A stretch of DNA of 56,809 nt from Pseudomonas sp. PA15(2017) (GTDB lineage Bacteria; Pseudomonadota; Gammaproteobacteria; Pseudomonadales; Pseudomonadaceae): the NCBI RefSeq assembly GCF_001945395.1, contig NZ_MSXV01000008.1:1-56809 (forward strand). The letters run 5' to 3'. The notes below the pieces were generated by a model that saw only the letters and a list, made by a program, of their open reading frames with translations, ran no database searches and had not been told where the DNA came from. Made by a program: the position numbers and the translations under genes. Shown here in pieces: positions 19,389 through 28,550 of the stretch (its first letter is position 1; every line of letters starts with the position of its first letter).

Positions 19389-19417
19389 TTTGCGGCCAAT
19401 TAGTCCGGCGCCATCCC

Positions 19418-19486
19418 GGGTGTCGCTTCGCTCGACGCCGGGCTACAAAATCGCTTCGTAGCCTGTGGTCGAGCGCAGCGACACCC
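19418..19486. repeat. REP palindrome pair (GTCGAGCG type)
   Basis: GGGTGTCGCTTCGCTCGAC (19418-19436) is repeated in inverted form as GTCGAGCGCAGCGACACCC (19468-19486). The same unit occurs at 24541-24614 (degenerate) and twice in the right-edge tandem repeat. Located just after a bidirectional terminator. Confidence 0.7.
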
Positions 19487-19492
19487 AGATTC

Positions 19493-20536
19493 TTATCCTG
19501 CCGGCTGTGGCGCCACGCGGCGTTGCTGCCAGCGATAGACCGAAAAGCGCTCCGGCATCTCGTACAGCCAGTTGATGCCCAGCGCCTGGAGAATCTTCGC
19601 GGCGATGATCGGCAGCAGCACGCCGGCCAGGCAACCCACGACGATATGCAAGGTGTCGTCGTTGATGCCCAGGAACTTGCTGAGGATTACCCGTGCACCG
19701 CTGCCAGCCAGGATGTGCATCAGGAAGATCGGCATCGACAGCGCGCCCAGGGTCAGCATCCAGCCCATCGGCCGGCGCGCCAGCACCATGCACAGGCTGA
19801 CGGTGAACAGGATGCCGATGAAGGCCACCACCAGCGACGCCGCGCCGCGGTCGGCATAGGTCAGCCCGAGCACGCCATGGAACACGTATTGCGCCACCAC
19901 GAAGGCCAGACCACTGCCGAGCGCCACGGCCGACGCACGCGGCTCGATGCTGCCGCGGACTTGGTTGAACCACACGCCCAGTGCGAAGAACACGAAGTTC
20001 TGGGCCAGAAACACCAATGCGGCCACGCGCGGGGTCCATTGCTGCAGCAGATAGAACAGCGCGCTGAGCACCAGCAAGGGCAGGAAGGCCCGTGTAGAAA
20101 AGCGGCGGTACAGCAGGATCGCCAGGCAGAAGGCGGCGAACAGCGCATACAGGAACCAGAACTGCGCCCTTGGCGACCACAGTAGCGCCAGCACCTCGCC
20201 CATGCCAACGCCACCATTGGTGTAACGCGCCAGCACCACTTCGATGGTGCCTTGCAGCAGCGACCAGAGCACGAAGGGATAGAAGATGGTGTCGATCTTG
20301 TTGCAGAACAGCCCGGCACTGCCGCGATTGTTCAACGAGTGCCAGAAGAACAGCCCGGACAGGAAGAAGAACAGTGGCATGTGGAAGGTGTAGATGATGC
20401 TGTCCACCAGCCAGTGAAAGTCCACGTTCTCGGTGATGATGCCGCCGTTGAGCAAGCCACGCACCACATGGCCATAGACCACCAGGAGGATGCCGATGGC
20501 CTTGGCGTAATCCACCCATAGATTGCGGTTTGTCAT
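19493..20536 (-). CDS. Acyltransferase-3 family membrane protein
   Basis: 347 aa with about ten membrane spans. The N-terminal VDYAKAIGILLVVYGHVV has the conserved His of acyltransferase-3 proteins, and FHMPLFFFLSGLFF follows. Such proteins O-acetylate (or O-acylate) surface or exported polysaccharides. It lies 86 bp after the GH5 gene on the same strand, so the two are probably one transcript. The acceptor glycan is unknown; no polysaccharide polymerase is nearby. Confidence 0.88.
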   Translation of the reverse strand: MTNRNLWVDYAKAIGILLVVYGHVVRGLLNGGIITENVDFHWLVDSIIYTFHMPLFFFLSGLFFWHSLNNRGSAGLFCNKIDTIFYPFVLWSLLQGTIEVVLARYTNGGVGMGEVLALLWSPRAQFWFLYALFAAFCLAILLYRRFSTRAFLPLLVLSALFYLLQQWTPRVAALVFLAQNFVFFALGVWFNQVRGSIEPRASAVALGSGLAFVVAQYVFHGVLGLTYADRGAASLVVAFIGILFTVSLCMVLARRPMGWMLTLGALSMPIFLMHILAGSGARVILSKFLGINDDTLHIVVGCLAGVLLPIIAAKILQALGINWLYEMPERFSVYRWQQRRVAPQPAG

Positions 20537-20622
20537 GCGAGCATCCTTGAGATCGGGTACGGCGGAGGGGCGATGGCGGCGACTCGAGCGCCACCACGCT
20601 GATCAGAGCGTCAACCCGCGCC

Positions 20623-21666
20623 TCAGGTTCCCGGCCCGATACTGGTGCAGTTGCCGCCCCCCAGGTACTTCTGCAGCACCGCCCATTGCGGACGATCCAC
20701 ACCCTTGACCGGCTCGACGGACAGCTTGTTGTTGCCCCACGATGGCCCGGCTGCCCAGTAGGTGAACGGAATGCAGTGTTTCTGCAGGTAGGCGAGCGTC
20801 TGATCCAGCGCCTTGAGGCCGCTCGCGTCTTCGGCCGGCACGCCGAATTCACCGATATGGCCCTTTTTGTTGTGCTCGATCAGCCAATTGACGAAAGGCT
20901 CGATACGTTTGATACCGATCTGCGGATCGAGGTCGGCGGCCAGTGCGGTCTTGTAGGTGCCGCTGGCATCCGGGTCGATGTACATGTGCGCCGAATAGAT
21001 CAGCTTGTTGGCCGGGTCCTTCAGGTCGAGCAGGTTGTCGTTGAGCTTGGGCCAGCGCAGCGACGATGAATACTCGGCACCCTCGACGTAGATATCGTTC
21101 TTCGCGTCATGCTTGCGCACACCGTCGATACCGGCCTGGGCCACCTGCGGCCAGAACTTGTTGGCCGCGCCATAGGGCTCGTTCATCAGGTCGTAGGAAT
21201 ACACGGCCGGGTGGCTACCCCAGCGCTTGGCGATGCGCTCCATCAGGTTCTGATAGGCGGAAATTGGTACGTCGTCGGTGCCAATCACCTTGCCGTAATA
21301 GCGGCCGTAGTTGTGCACGTCGAGCATCACCTCGATACCGGCCTGCTGTGCTTCGTCGAGGGTCTTGTCGATCAGCTTGGCATAGGTCTCGTCCAACTCC
21401 CCATTGGCCTCTGGCTGCAGCCGCTCCCAGATGAAGGAGAAGCGCACCCAACTGATGCCTTTCTGCTGCCACTTCTCGTAATACCCCTTGGGCGGGAAGA
21501 AGAAGTTGGTGCCGTGCTTGCCGGGAAGCACCGAGCTGGCGAATCCCGCGCCCGCGACGTTGATGCCGATCAGTTCGACGGGCTTCTGTTGTGCGCTGGC
21601 GACGCCGCAACTCAACAGGATGCTGGTGCCGAGCGCCACGGCGTGACGCAGAATGCTGCCATTCAT
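20623..21666 (-). CDS. Secreted GH5 glycoside hydrolase (endoglucanase-like)
   Basis: 347 aa. Signal peptide 1-25 (ends VASAQ). The GH5 (beta/alpha)8 signature is present: acid/base Glu163 in YDLMNEPYG and nucleophile Glu273 in HIGEFGVP; His in LDVHNYGRYYG and aromatic WAAGPSWGNN complete the pocket. It would cut beta-1,4- or mixed beta-glucans in the periplasm or outside. GGAGA precedes the ATG. No carbohydrate-binding module. Coupled with a membrane acyltransferase, it may belong to modification or trimming of an exopolysaccharide (inference). Confidence 0.92.
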   Translation of the reverse strand: MNGSILRHAVALGTSILLSCGVASAQQKPVELIGINVAGAGFASSVLPGKHGTNFFFPPKGYYEKWQQKGISWVRFSFIWERLQPEANGELDETYAKLIDKTLDEAQQAGIEVMLDVHNYGRYYGKVIGTDDVPISAYQNLMERIAKRWGSHPAVYSYDLMNEPYGAANKFWPQVAQAGIDGVRKHDAKNDIYVEGAEYSSSLRWPKLNDNLLDLKDPANKLIYSAHMYIDPDASGTYKTALAADLDPQIGIKRIEPFVNWLIEHNKKGHIGEFGVPAEDASGLKALDQTLAYLQKHCIPFTYWAAGPSWGNNKLSVEPVKGVDRPQWAVLQKYLGGGNCTSIGPGT

Positions 21667-21866
21667 GGATGATGTCTCCTCTGTGCCTGGAAGGGATGAC
21701 GGCCTGAAAAACGCGTCTCAGACACATCAGGACGCCAATAGAGGTGAGAGGTTCACCGCAGGCCGGCATAATCGGCCCGGCGATCTGTTGCCTAGACTTA
21801 CGTCCTATGTCGATTCACGGCACGGCTCGCCACCATGCCGCTACAAGAACAAAAGGAACGCGCGCA

Positions 21867-23798
21867 ATGAAACCAGCCAACGATTTCGTCCAGGCCGGCA
21901 AGACAGCGGTACGCCAGAACGTCCACGGCACCATGGAATTTCTGCACAAGTTCCCGCCCTTCAACCAGATGGATGCTGCCCATCTCGCCTACCTGGTCGA
22001 GCACTGCCAGCTGCGCTTCTATGGCGAAGACGAGGTGATCATCCACCCGGACGATGGCCCGGTGCAGCACCTGTACATCGTCAAACAGGGCCGCGTGCAC
22101 GGTCAGCGCCCGCACTCGGCACGGCGCGGCACGGAAACCACCTTCGAGATCACCAGCGGCGAATGCTTTCCCATGGCCGCACTGATCGGTGAGCGCGCTA
22201 CCCGCACCGCCCACCTGGCCGCTGAAGATACCTTCTGCCTGCTGCTCGACAAGGCCGCCTTCGCCCGGTTGTTCGGCCAGTCCACACCGCTGCGCGACTT
22301 CGCCCTGCGCGGCGTCAGCAGCCTGCTCGACCAGGTCAACCAGCAGGTGCAGATGCGCGCCGTGGAAACCCTCGGTTCGCAGTACTCGCTCGATACTCGC
22401 CTGGGCGAGCTGGCCATGCGCCAACCGATTTCCTGTGCGCCCGACCTGCCGCTGCGCGACGCGGTGCGGCAGATGCACGAGCAGCAGGTCGGCAGCATCG
22501 TCATCGTCGACCCGGACTTGCGTCCCCAGGGCATCTTCACCCTGCGCGACCTGCGCCGCGCAGTGGCCGACGGCAGCTCACTGGAACAGCCGATCAGCAG
22601 CCTGATGACCCAGGCGCCGTTCCATCTGCCACCGGGCGCCAGTGCCTTCGACGCCGCCATCGCCATGACCGAGCGGCATATCGCCCACGTCTGCCTGGTG
22701 GAACAGGGCAAGCTGTGCGGCGTGGTCTCCGAACGCGACCTGTTCTCCCTGCAGCGCGTCGACCTGGTGCACCTGGCGCGCACCATTCGACATGCCGGCC
22801 GGGTGGAAACCCTGGCCGCGCTGCGCGAGGACATCCGCCAGCTGGTCGACCGCATGCTCGCCCACGGCGCCAGCGCCAGCCAGATCACCCATATCGTCAC
22901 CCTGCTCAACGACCACACCGTGTGCCGGGTGATCGAGCTGACCCTCGAGGACCTGGGCGATCCCGGCGTGCCCTTCGCCTGGCTGTGTTTCGGCAGCGAG
23001 GGCCGGCGCGAGCAGACCCTGCACACCGACCAGGACAACGGCATCCTCTTCGAAGCCCGCGACAACGTGCAGGCGGCAGAAATTCGTGGCCGCCTGCTGC
23101 CGCTGGCCATGGAGATAAACCAACGCCTGGCGCGCTGCGGCTTCACCCTGTGCAAGGGCGACATCATGGCCTGCAACCCACAGCTGTGCCTGTCGCGTCA
23201 GGAATGGTCGCGGCGCTTCGCCGGCTTCATCCGCGAGGCGTCGCCGGAAAACCTGCTGGCCTCGACCATCTACTTCGACCTGCGCACCGTGTGGGGCGAT
23301 GCCAGCGGCTGCGAAACCCTGCGTGACGAGCTGCTCGGGCAAATCGCCGACAACCGTCTGTTCCAGCGCATGATGGCCGACAGCGCCTTGCGCCAGCGCC
23401 CGCCGGTAGGGCGTTTTCGCGACTTCGTGGTGGCCAGGCGCGGCGCCGAGAAGGACACCTTGGACCTCAAGTCCCAGGGCCTCACGCCCTTCGTCGATGG
23501 CGCTCGCCTGCTGGCACTGGCCAACGGCATCAAGGCCTGCAACACCCAGCAGCGCCTGCGCGAGCTGAGCGAGCGCGGGATCATCGACAAGCTGGATGGC
23601 GCCGCCTATGAGGAGGCCTACCACTTCATCCAGCAGACGCGCCTGCAGCAGCATCAGTTACAGGCCCGCCAGGCCCAGCCCTATTCCAACCGCCTCGACC
23701 CGGACAGCCTCAATCACCTGGACCGACGCATCCTGCGCGAATCCTTCCGTCAGGCCCAGCGTCTGCAAACCAGCCTGGGGCTACGCTACCAACTATGA
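21867..23798 (+). CDS. cNMP-binding/CBS/nucleotidyltransferase protein (DUF294)
   Basis: 643 aa with four parts: cyclic-nucleotide-binding-like domain about 20-150; two CBS motifs about 170-280; a DUF294 nucleotidyltransferase domain about 300-450 with FGSEGRREQTLHTDQDNG (GSxxR...DxD-like); and a C-terminal helical domain. It resembles the GlnD N-terminus in architecture, but what it modifies is unknown. ATG 21867 is preceded by AAAGGA; the frame is open from 21744. Its stop overlaps the exonuclease start by 4 bp. In many pseudomonads this pair sits by acetate/dicarboxylate transporters; here none is present. Confidence 0.9.
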   Translation: MKPANDFVQAGKTAVRQNVHGTMEFLHKFPPFNQMDAAHLAYLVEHCQLRFYGEDEVIIHPDDGPVQHLYIVKQGRVHGQRPHSARRGTETTFEITSGECFPMAALIGERATRTAHLAAEDTFCLLLDKAAFARLFGQSTPLRDFALRGVSSLLDQVNQQVQMRAVETLGSQYSLDTRLGELAMRQPISCAPDLPLRDAVRQMHEQQVGSIVIVDPDLRPQGIFTLRDLRRAVADGSSLEQPISSLMTQAPFHLPPGASAFDAAIAMTERHIAHVCLVEQGKLCGVVSERDLFSLQRVDLVHLARTIRHAGRVETLAALREDIRQLVDRMLAHGASASQITHIVTLLNDHTVCRVIELTLEDLGDPGVPFAWLCFGSEGRREQTLHTDQDNGILFEARDNVQAAEIRGRLLPLAMEINQRLARCGFTLCKGDIMACNPQLCLSRQEWSRRFAGFIREASPENLLASTIYFDLRTVWGDASGCETLRDELLGQIADNRLFQRMMADSALRQRPPVGRFRDFVVARRGAEKDTLDLKSQGLTPFVDGARLLALANGIKACNTQQRLRELSERGIIDKLDGAAYEEAYHFIQQTRLQQHQLQARQAQPYSNRLDPDSLNHLDRRILRESFRQAQRLQTSLGLRYQL

Positions 23799-24502
23799 AC
23801 GCACTCGCTTGGCTGACCCGCCGCCGCACCGCCCTGCCCGCCGCCCAACAGCAACGCTGCACCCTCCTGCCGGCACCACGGCCAGCTGACGACACGCCCC
23901 TGGCGCGGCAACGCCTGGTGGTGCTCGACCTGGAAACCAGTGGCCTGAACCTCAAACGTGACGAAGTGCTGTCGATTGGCGCCGTGGTCATCGACAACGG
24001 CGCCATCCAGTTGGGTGAACAGTTCGAGTGCACCCTGCACCGCGACGGCCACACCGTCAGCGCCAGCGTGCTGATCCATGGCCTGGCGCCCAGCGACATC
24101 GCCGCCGGCATCGAGCCGGCCGAAGCGCTGCTGGCGTTCATGGAGTTTCTCGGCGACAGCCCGCTGCTGGCCTTTCACGCCGGCTTCGACCAGCGCATGC
24201 TGGCCCGCGCCCTCAAGGACACCCTCAACCTGCGCCTGCGCCACCCGTTCTACGACGTTGCCGAACTGGCCCCCATGCTCTGTCCCCAGGCGGAGATCCG
24301 CAACGGCGGCCTGGACGACTGGACCGCGCACTTCGGCCTGCAGGTCGGCCAACGCCACCACGCCAGCGCCGACGCCCTGGTGACCGCCGAACTGGCGCTG
24401 ATCCTGTTCAGCCGCGCGCGCAAGCAACAGGTCGACAGCCTCAAGGCACTGGAGCAACGGCTCGCGGGTTGGCGCAGACGGCAGCAAGCACCGTCGTTGT
24501 AA
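23795..24502 (+). CDS. DEDDh 3'-5' exonuclease (DnaQ-like)
   Basis: 235 aa. Exo I is VVLDLETSGLN (about 42-52, catalytic D and E); Exo II is LAFHAGFDQRML; Exo III is HHASADALVT (H and D). Similar to the DnaQ epsilon-like proteins found beside DUF294 genes, so a nuclease partner to the nucleotidyltransferase is likely. The ATGA overlap indicates coupled translation. Substrate (DNA or RNA) unknown. Confidence 0.92.
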   Translation: MNALAWLTRRRTALPAAQQQRCTLLPAPRPADDTPLARQRLVVLDLETSGLNLKRDEVLSIGAVVIDNGAIQLGEQFECTLHRDGHTVSASVLIHGLAPSDIAAGIEPAEALLAFMEFLGDSPLLAFHAGFDQRMLARALKDTLNLRLRHPFYDVAELAPMLCPQAEIRNGGLDDWTAHFGLQVGQRHHASADALVTAELALILFSRARKQQVDSLKALEQRLAGWRRRQQAPSL

Positions 24503-24540
24503 TCGCTCCAGTGCTCGGTTTGATCCGAGAATTTCTCGGT

Positions 24541-24614
24541 CGGCTAACCCAGGCTACAAAACTGCGGTTAGCTGCAGATTCGTAGCCTGCGGTTGAGCGC
24601 AGCGATACCCAGGA
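24541..24614. repeat. REP-type palindromic repeat, degenerate
   Basis: Contains CAGGCTACAAAACTGCGGTTAG and CGTAGCCTGCGGTTGAGCGC, an inverted pair of the GTAGCC-GTCGAGCG family also seen at 19418-19486. It lies between two convergent genes and holds no gene. Confidence 0.55.
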
Positions 24615-24628
24615 AGGGCGACACCGCA

Positions 24629-25936
24629 CTACACGTCACGCATCAGCAGCCCGAAGCGCAGATCCACCTCGGGCGGCACCGGCAGGTACACCACATGGCC
24701 ATCGCCGGGGGCCACGCTGATCGGCTCGCCCGCGCGATTCTGCAGATGCGCCAGGGTGAAGCGCTGGTTGCCCTTGGGCGTCATCAGCTCCATGCCGTCG
24801 CCCACCGTGAAGCGATTCTTCACCCGCACTTCGGCCAACTCGCCACGGCGATCGCCGCTCAGTTCGCCGACGAACTGCTGGCGATCGGAGAGCGAGCTGC
24901 CGTGCCCGTAATTCTGATACTCGTCATGCACGTGGCGGCGCAGGAAGCCTTCGGTGTAGCCGCGATTGGCGAGCGACTCCAGGTTGACCATGAGGCCGCG
25001 GTCGAACGGCCGACCCGCCACCGCATCGTCGATGGCCTGGCGATACACCTGGGCGGTGCGCGCGCAGTAGTAATGACTCTTGGTGCGCCCTTCGATCTTC
25101 AGCGAATGCACGCCCATCTTCACCAGCCGCTCGACGTGCTGCACGGCGCGCAGGTCCCGGGAGTTCATGATGTAGGTGCCGTGCTCGTCCTCGAACACCG
25201 GCATCTGTTGTTCGCCATCCTTGAGCACGAATACCTGCTCGCTCGGCGCGCCGATACCCAGCGTCGGCTCGACCACCCGGACGACCTCGCCGAGTTCGTT
25301 CTCGCCAGCCGCCTTGAGGTCGTACTGCCAGCGGCAGGCGTTGGTGCAGGCGCCCTGGTTGGGATCGCGGCGCTTGAGGTAGCCGGACAACAGGCAGCGT
25401 CCCGAATAGGCCATGCACAGGGCGCCGTGGACGAATACTTCCAGCTCGATCTCCGGCACCTGGGTGCGGATTTCCTCGATCTCGCCGAGCGACAGCTCCC
25501 GCGACAGGATCACCCGCTCCAGGCCCTGCCCCTGCCAGAACGCCACGCTGGCCCAGTTCACCGCATTGGCCTGCACCGAGAGGTGGATGGGCATCTGTGG
25601 ATAACGGCCGCGCACCAGCATGATCAACCCCGGGTCGGACATGATCAGCGCGTCCGGCGCCATGTCGATGACCGGTTGCAGGTCGTCGAGAAAGGTCTTC
25701 AGCTTGGCGTTGTGCGGGGCGATGTTGACCACCACGTAAAAGCGCTTGCCCAGCACGTGCGCCTCACGAATGCCCTGGGCCAGGTTGCCGTGATCGAACT
25801 CGTTGTTGCGCACCCGCAGGCTGTAGCGGGGCTGCCCGGCGTACACTGCATCGGCGCCGTAGGCGAACGCGTAGCGCATGTTCTTCAGGCTGCCGGCCGG
25901 TGACGGCAGTTCGGGGCGAAACGGTTGGCTGGACAT
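24629..25936 (-). CDS. trhP: tRNA uridine hydroxylation protein TrhP (U32 peptidase family, YegQ)
   Basis: 435 aa U32-family protein. ELPSPAGSLKNMRYAFAYGADAVYAG is the U32 N-terminal signature; the iron-sulfur cysteines are seen in ALCMAYSGRCLLSGY and ACTNACRW; the segment KIEGRTKSHYY is typical. TrhP (YegQ) takes part in prephenate-dependent 5-hydroxylation of U34 in some tRNAs. GTG 25948 is an alternative start four codons upstream; ATG 25936 is preferred by protein alignment, though no strong ribosome-binding site is seen. Confidence 0.9.
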   Translation of the reverse strand: MSSQPFRPELPSPAGSLKNMRYAFAYGADAVYAGQPRYSLRVRNNEFDHGNLAQGIREAHVLGKRFYVVVNIAPHNAKLKTFLDDLQPVIDMAPDALIMSDPGLIMLVRGRYPQMPIHLSVQANAVNWASVAFWQGQGLERVILSRELSLGEIEEIRTQVPEIELEVFVHGALCMAYSGRCLLSGYLKRRDPNQGACTNACRWQYDLKAAGENELGEVVRVVEPTLGIGAPSEQVFVLKDGEQQMPVFEDEHGTYIMNSRDLRAVQHVERLVKMGVHSLKIEGRTKSHYYCARTAQVYRQAIDDAVAGRPFDRGLMVNLESLANRGYTEGFLRRHVHDEYQNYGHGSSLSDRQQFVGELSGDRRGELAEVRVKNRFTVGDGMELMTPKGNQRFTLAHLQNRAGEPISVAPGDGHVVYLPVPPEVDLRFGLLMRDV

Positions 25937-26148
25937 GGAGCAACGCACTCGCGAAAAACGGGGCCGGCGATTCTAGAGACACCGACTTGCCCATCCCTTG
26001 ATCCAGGTCTATGACGATGCGCGCCCGACCTGTTCCAGCGACCGGCGGCCATCGCAGCGAACCGGACACGGCGCAGGGAACAACCGGGCGATGCAACGTG
26101 CCAGTTGCCTCCCTGCCCTGCGCTCCTCACGTAGCCCGACACGCCCGC

Positions 26149-26463
26149 TCATCGCCGGTACCACAGGCGAAAGAGCCCCATCGCGAACAACAGGGCGATC
26201 TGCGCCATGGCCACGCACAGTTGCAGGAACGACTGCACGGTGCTGTTGGCCGCCGCATCGGTAACGCCCGTCAGGCCGTTCCAGAACGCCGCTGGCAACA
26301 GTTGCAGGCCCAGGGTTGCGACCGGCCAGCCGCTGAGCATGAGCGCCTCGATCCAGTCGAAGCGGCCGACGAACATCATGCCGATCAGCAGTACACCGGC
26401 GATGCACAGGCCAAGGGCGAAGCAGGCGGAAAATTGCATCAGGACTCGCATGGCGATCTCCAT
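26149..26463 (-). CDS. Small membrane protein downstream of creD
   Basis: About 104 aa with three hydrophobic segments (FALGLCIAGVLLIGMMF; LMLSGWPVATLGLQLLP; LQLCVAMAQIALLFAMGLF). Start uncertain: TTG 26490 immediately after the creD stop, ATG 26463 and ATG 26451 are all in frame. It follows creD by at most about 30 bp and is probably co-transcribed. No family recognised. Confidence 0.65.
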   Translation of the reverse strand: MEIAMRVLMQFSACFALGLCIAGVLLIGMMFVGRFDWIEALMLSGWPVATLGLQLLPAAFWNGLTGVTDAAANSTVQSFLQLCVAMAQIALLFAMGLFRLWYRR

Positions 26464-26494
26464 GGGGCGCGCCTCGGCACGCCCCGGCAAAGGG

Positions 26495-27841
26495 TCAGGA
26501 CGTGAAGGTGTCGCTGGTGGCCGGGCGGCCGACGCCGTACCAGTCGAGCTTGCGGGTCAGCACCATCACGCAGCCCAGCACGCCGAATACCAGCAGCGAG
26601 CCCATCAGCAGTGCGTAGTCCTCGGCGCTGAGCAGGCCGTAGAGCAGCCCGTACAGGGCAGCCAGCAGACCGCCGAAGGCCGCCCCGCGCAACCAGCTGC
26701 GCAGCACGCTGCTGACGTAGAAGGTGTTCAGCGCCACGCAGCCCAGGGCGGACAGGCCGTAGGCGACGGCGAAACCCAGGTGCTCGGAGAGCGACAGCAA
26801 CAGCAGGTAGAACAGCGCCATGGACAGGCCCACCAGGGCGTACTGCACCGGGTGCACGGCCATGCGTTTGAGCACTTCGAACAGGAAGAACACGGCGAAG
26901 GTCAGGCTGATGAACAGCAGCGCGTACTTGATCGCCCGATCGGCCTTGAGGTACTGGTCCACCGGGTCGATGAAGCTGACCCCGAGCGCCCGGCTCTGCA
27001 TGGCGGCGCAGGAGCCGCTGACGCAGCTGCTCAGGGCATCCTGCATATCGGTGGCGGAAAAGCTGGTCTGCCATTTGGCGGTGAAACCTTTTTCACTCAC
27101 CTCCCGTTGGCTGGGCAGGAACTCGCCGATGAAGCTCGGGTGTGGCCAGTCCGAACGCAGGCTGACCTGGCTCTCGCGGCCAACCGGGGTGATGCTCAGT
27201 TGCTCGGTGCCCTGCAGCTTGAGGTCGAAGGCGAAGCGGTAGACCTGCTCATTGCGGGTATCGCGAGGCGGCAGCGCCACGTGTACGCCGCTGCCGAAGT
27301 TGTCGTCGCCGCTGCCCGGCTCGAAGCTCAGGCTGGCGCCATTGAGCTGCAGCTTGAGGTCGTTGCCGATGCCGCGCACATCACTGATGCCCACGGCGAT
27401 AGAGGGCTCGCCGAACCAGTAGGCGTCGACGTCGCTGATGCCATAGTTGGCGGGCACCATGAACTCGCCGCTGACCTGGCTATCGCTGTGGTACAGGCGC
27501 GCCTGATAGATACCGCGATAACGCAACTCGGTACGCACGTCGCCATCGAGGCTGAAGCGCTCCGGAAGAAAGTACAGGCGACCCTGCTCGATGGACTCTT
27601 CCTGATAACGCTCGTCACTGTCCTTGCGGGTTTTCCAGGTCAGCACCTTCTTGCGGTACGGCACCACCATGATCGGCCCGGTGATCTGCTGGGCGTAGCT
27701 CGAGCTGCGGGCGATGTCGCGCAGCACCCCGTCTCGTGCGCCCTGGCGCTCGCCCACCAGGCCATCGATCAACAAGAGGGGAATCATCAACAGTATCAGC
27801 AGGGCGATGATGCCCAGTTTGAACAGCAGGCTTCGGTTCAT
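26495..27841 (-). CDS. creD: Inner membrane protein CreD
   Basis: 448 aa. One N-terminal span (8-30), a large periplasmic domain to about residue 285 with family phrases such as GVSFIDPVDQYLKADRAIKYALLFI, then five or six C-terminal spans. CreD is the main output of the CreBC system in pseudomonads and affects envelope integrity and beta-lactam response. ATG 27841 has GGAG upstream. It is separated from creBC by a CBS gene and a mobile repeat. No clear TTCAC-N6-TTCAC CreB tag was found in the preceding 150 bp. Confidence 0.93.
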   Translation of the reverse strand: MNRSLLFKLGIIALLILLMIPLLLIDGLVGERQGARDGVLRDIARSSSYAQQITGPIMVVPYRKKVLTWKTRKDSDERYQEESIEQGRLYFLPERFSLDGDVRTELRYRGIYQARLYHSDSQVSGEFMVPANYGISDVDAYWFGEPSIAVGISDVRGIGNDLKLQLNGASLSFEPGSGDDNFGSGVHVALPPRDTRNEQVYRFAFDLKLQGTEQLSITPVGRESQVSLRSDWPHPSFIGEFLPSQREVSEKGFTAKWQTSFSATDMQDALSSCVSGSCAAMQSRALGVSFIDPVDQYLKADRAIKYALLFISLTFAVFFLFEVLKRMAVHPVQYALVGLSMALFYLLLLSLSEHLGFAVAYGLSALGCVALNTFYVSSVLRSWLRGAAFGGLLAALYGLLYGLLSAEDYALLMGSLLVFGVLGCVMVLTRKLDWYGVGRPATSDTFTS

Positions 27842-27989
27842 GGCACAGCGCTCCGTGCAGTGGGGATGCACGCAGTCTGGCCACGCCCGGTGGAGGCAGC
27901 GTGGAGCGCGGATGGAAATTATGTGGGAGTTGCGGGAGGTCAGCGCGGCGGGCGGACCAATACGCTACTCGCCGCGCCTGATGCGTCGT

Positions 27990-28427
27990 TCATTCGCCGC
28001 GGATGTACTGTTCCAGGTGCTGGATCAGGTTTTCCTGCTGGCTGATGATGTCCTTGACCAGGTCGCCGATGGACAGCAGGCCAACCAGCCGCCCCTCACT
28101 GATCACCGGCAGGTGGCGCAGGCGCCCGGTGGTCATCAGCTCCATGCAGTGGCGGCTGTCTTCCTCGGGCGTCACGGTGATGACCTTGCTGGTCATGATC
28201 TCGCTGACCTTGAGGTTGGCCGGCGAGCGCTCCTGCACCGCCACCTTGCGCACGTAGTCGCGCTCGCTGACGATGCCCGCCAGGCGCTCGCCTTCGAGCA
28301 CCACCAGGGCGCCAATGCCCTTCTCGGCCATCAGTTTCACCGCCGCGAACACGCTGCTGTCTGGGGTGACGCTGTATACGTTGGATATGGGCTTGCTCTT
28401 GAGCACGTCAGCCACGGTCTTTTTCAT
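27990..28427 (-). CDS. Two-CBS-domain protein
   Basis: 145 aa made up of two CBS motifs (about 8-65 and 72-135). CBS pairs bind adenosyl nucleotides and usually regulate a partner; alone, the target is unknown. ATG 28427 has GGAAG upstream; the frame runs on to 28724 but into repeat DNA. It lies between creD and creC on the same strand with gaps of 148 and 346 bp, so it may have its own promoter. Confidence 0.9.
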   Translation of the reverse strand: MKKTVADVLKSKPISNVYSVTPDSSVFAAVKLMAEKGIGALVVLEGERLAGIVSERDYVRKVAVQERSPANLKVSEIMTSKVITVTPEEDSRHCMELMTTGRLRHLPVISEGRLVGLLSIGDLVKDIISQQENLIQHLEQYIRGE

Positions 28428-28550
28428 GCGCGTTCTTCCTGTTCCGGTAGATTGGCGAACGGCTTCAGAATAGCCAAAGTGCGGGCATCTGTACGCACCG
28501 GGCTCGCCACAAGTCGCCGCCAGCATGACCGAGGTCGCAGCTACGGCGCC

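Noticed and set aside
25949..26148. Possible operator or small gene between trhP and the small membrane gene
   Set aside because: TTGAT-like and palindromic hints did not reach any known pattern; nothing supported.
27842..27989. CreB tag (TTCAC-N6-TTCAC) upstream of creD
   Set aside because: Looked for on both strands and not found; a GTGAA-TTCAC stretch at 27079 is inside the creD coding region.
26207..28045. 612-aa plus-strand frame across creD
   Set aside because: Antisense shadow, rich in Gln and His as expected from reversed codons.
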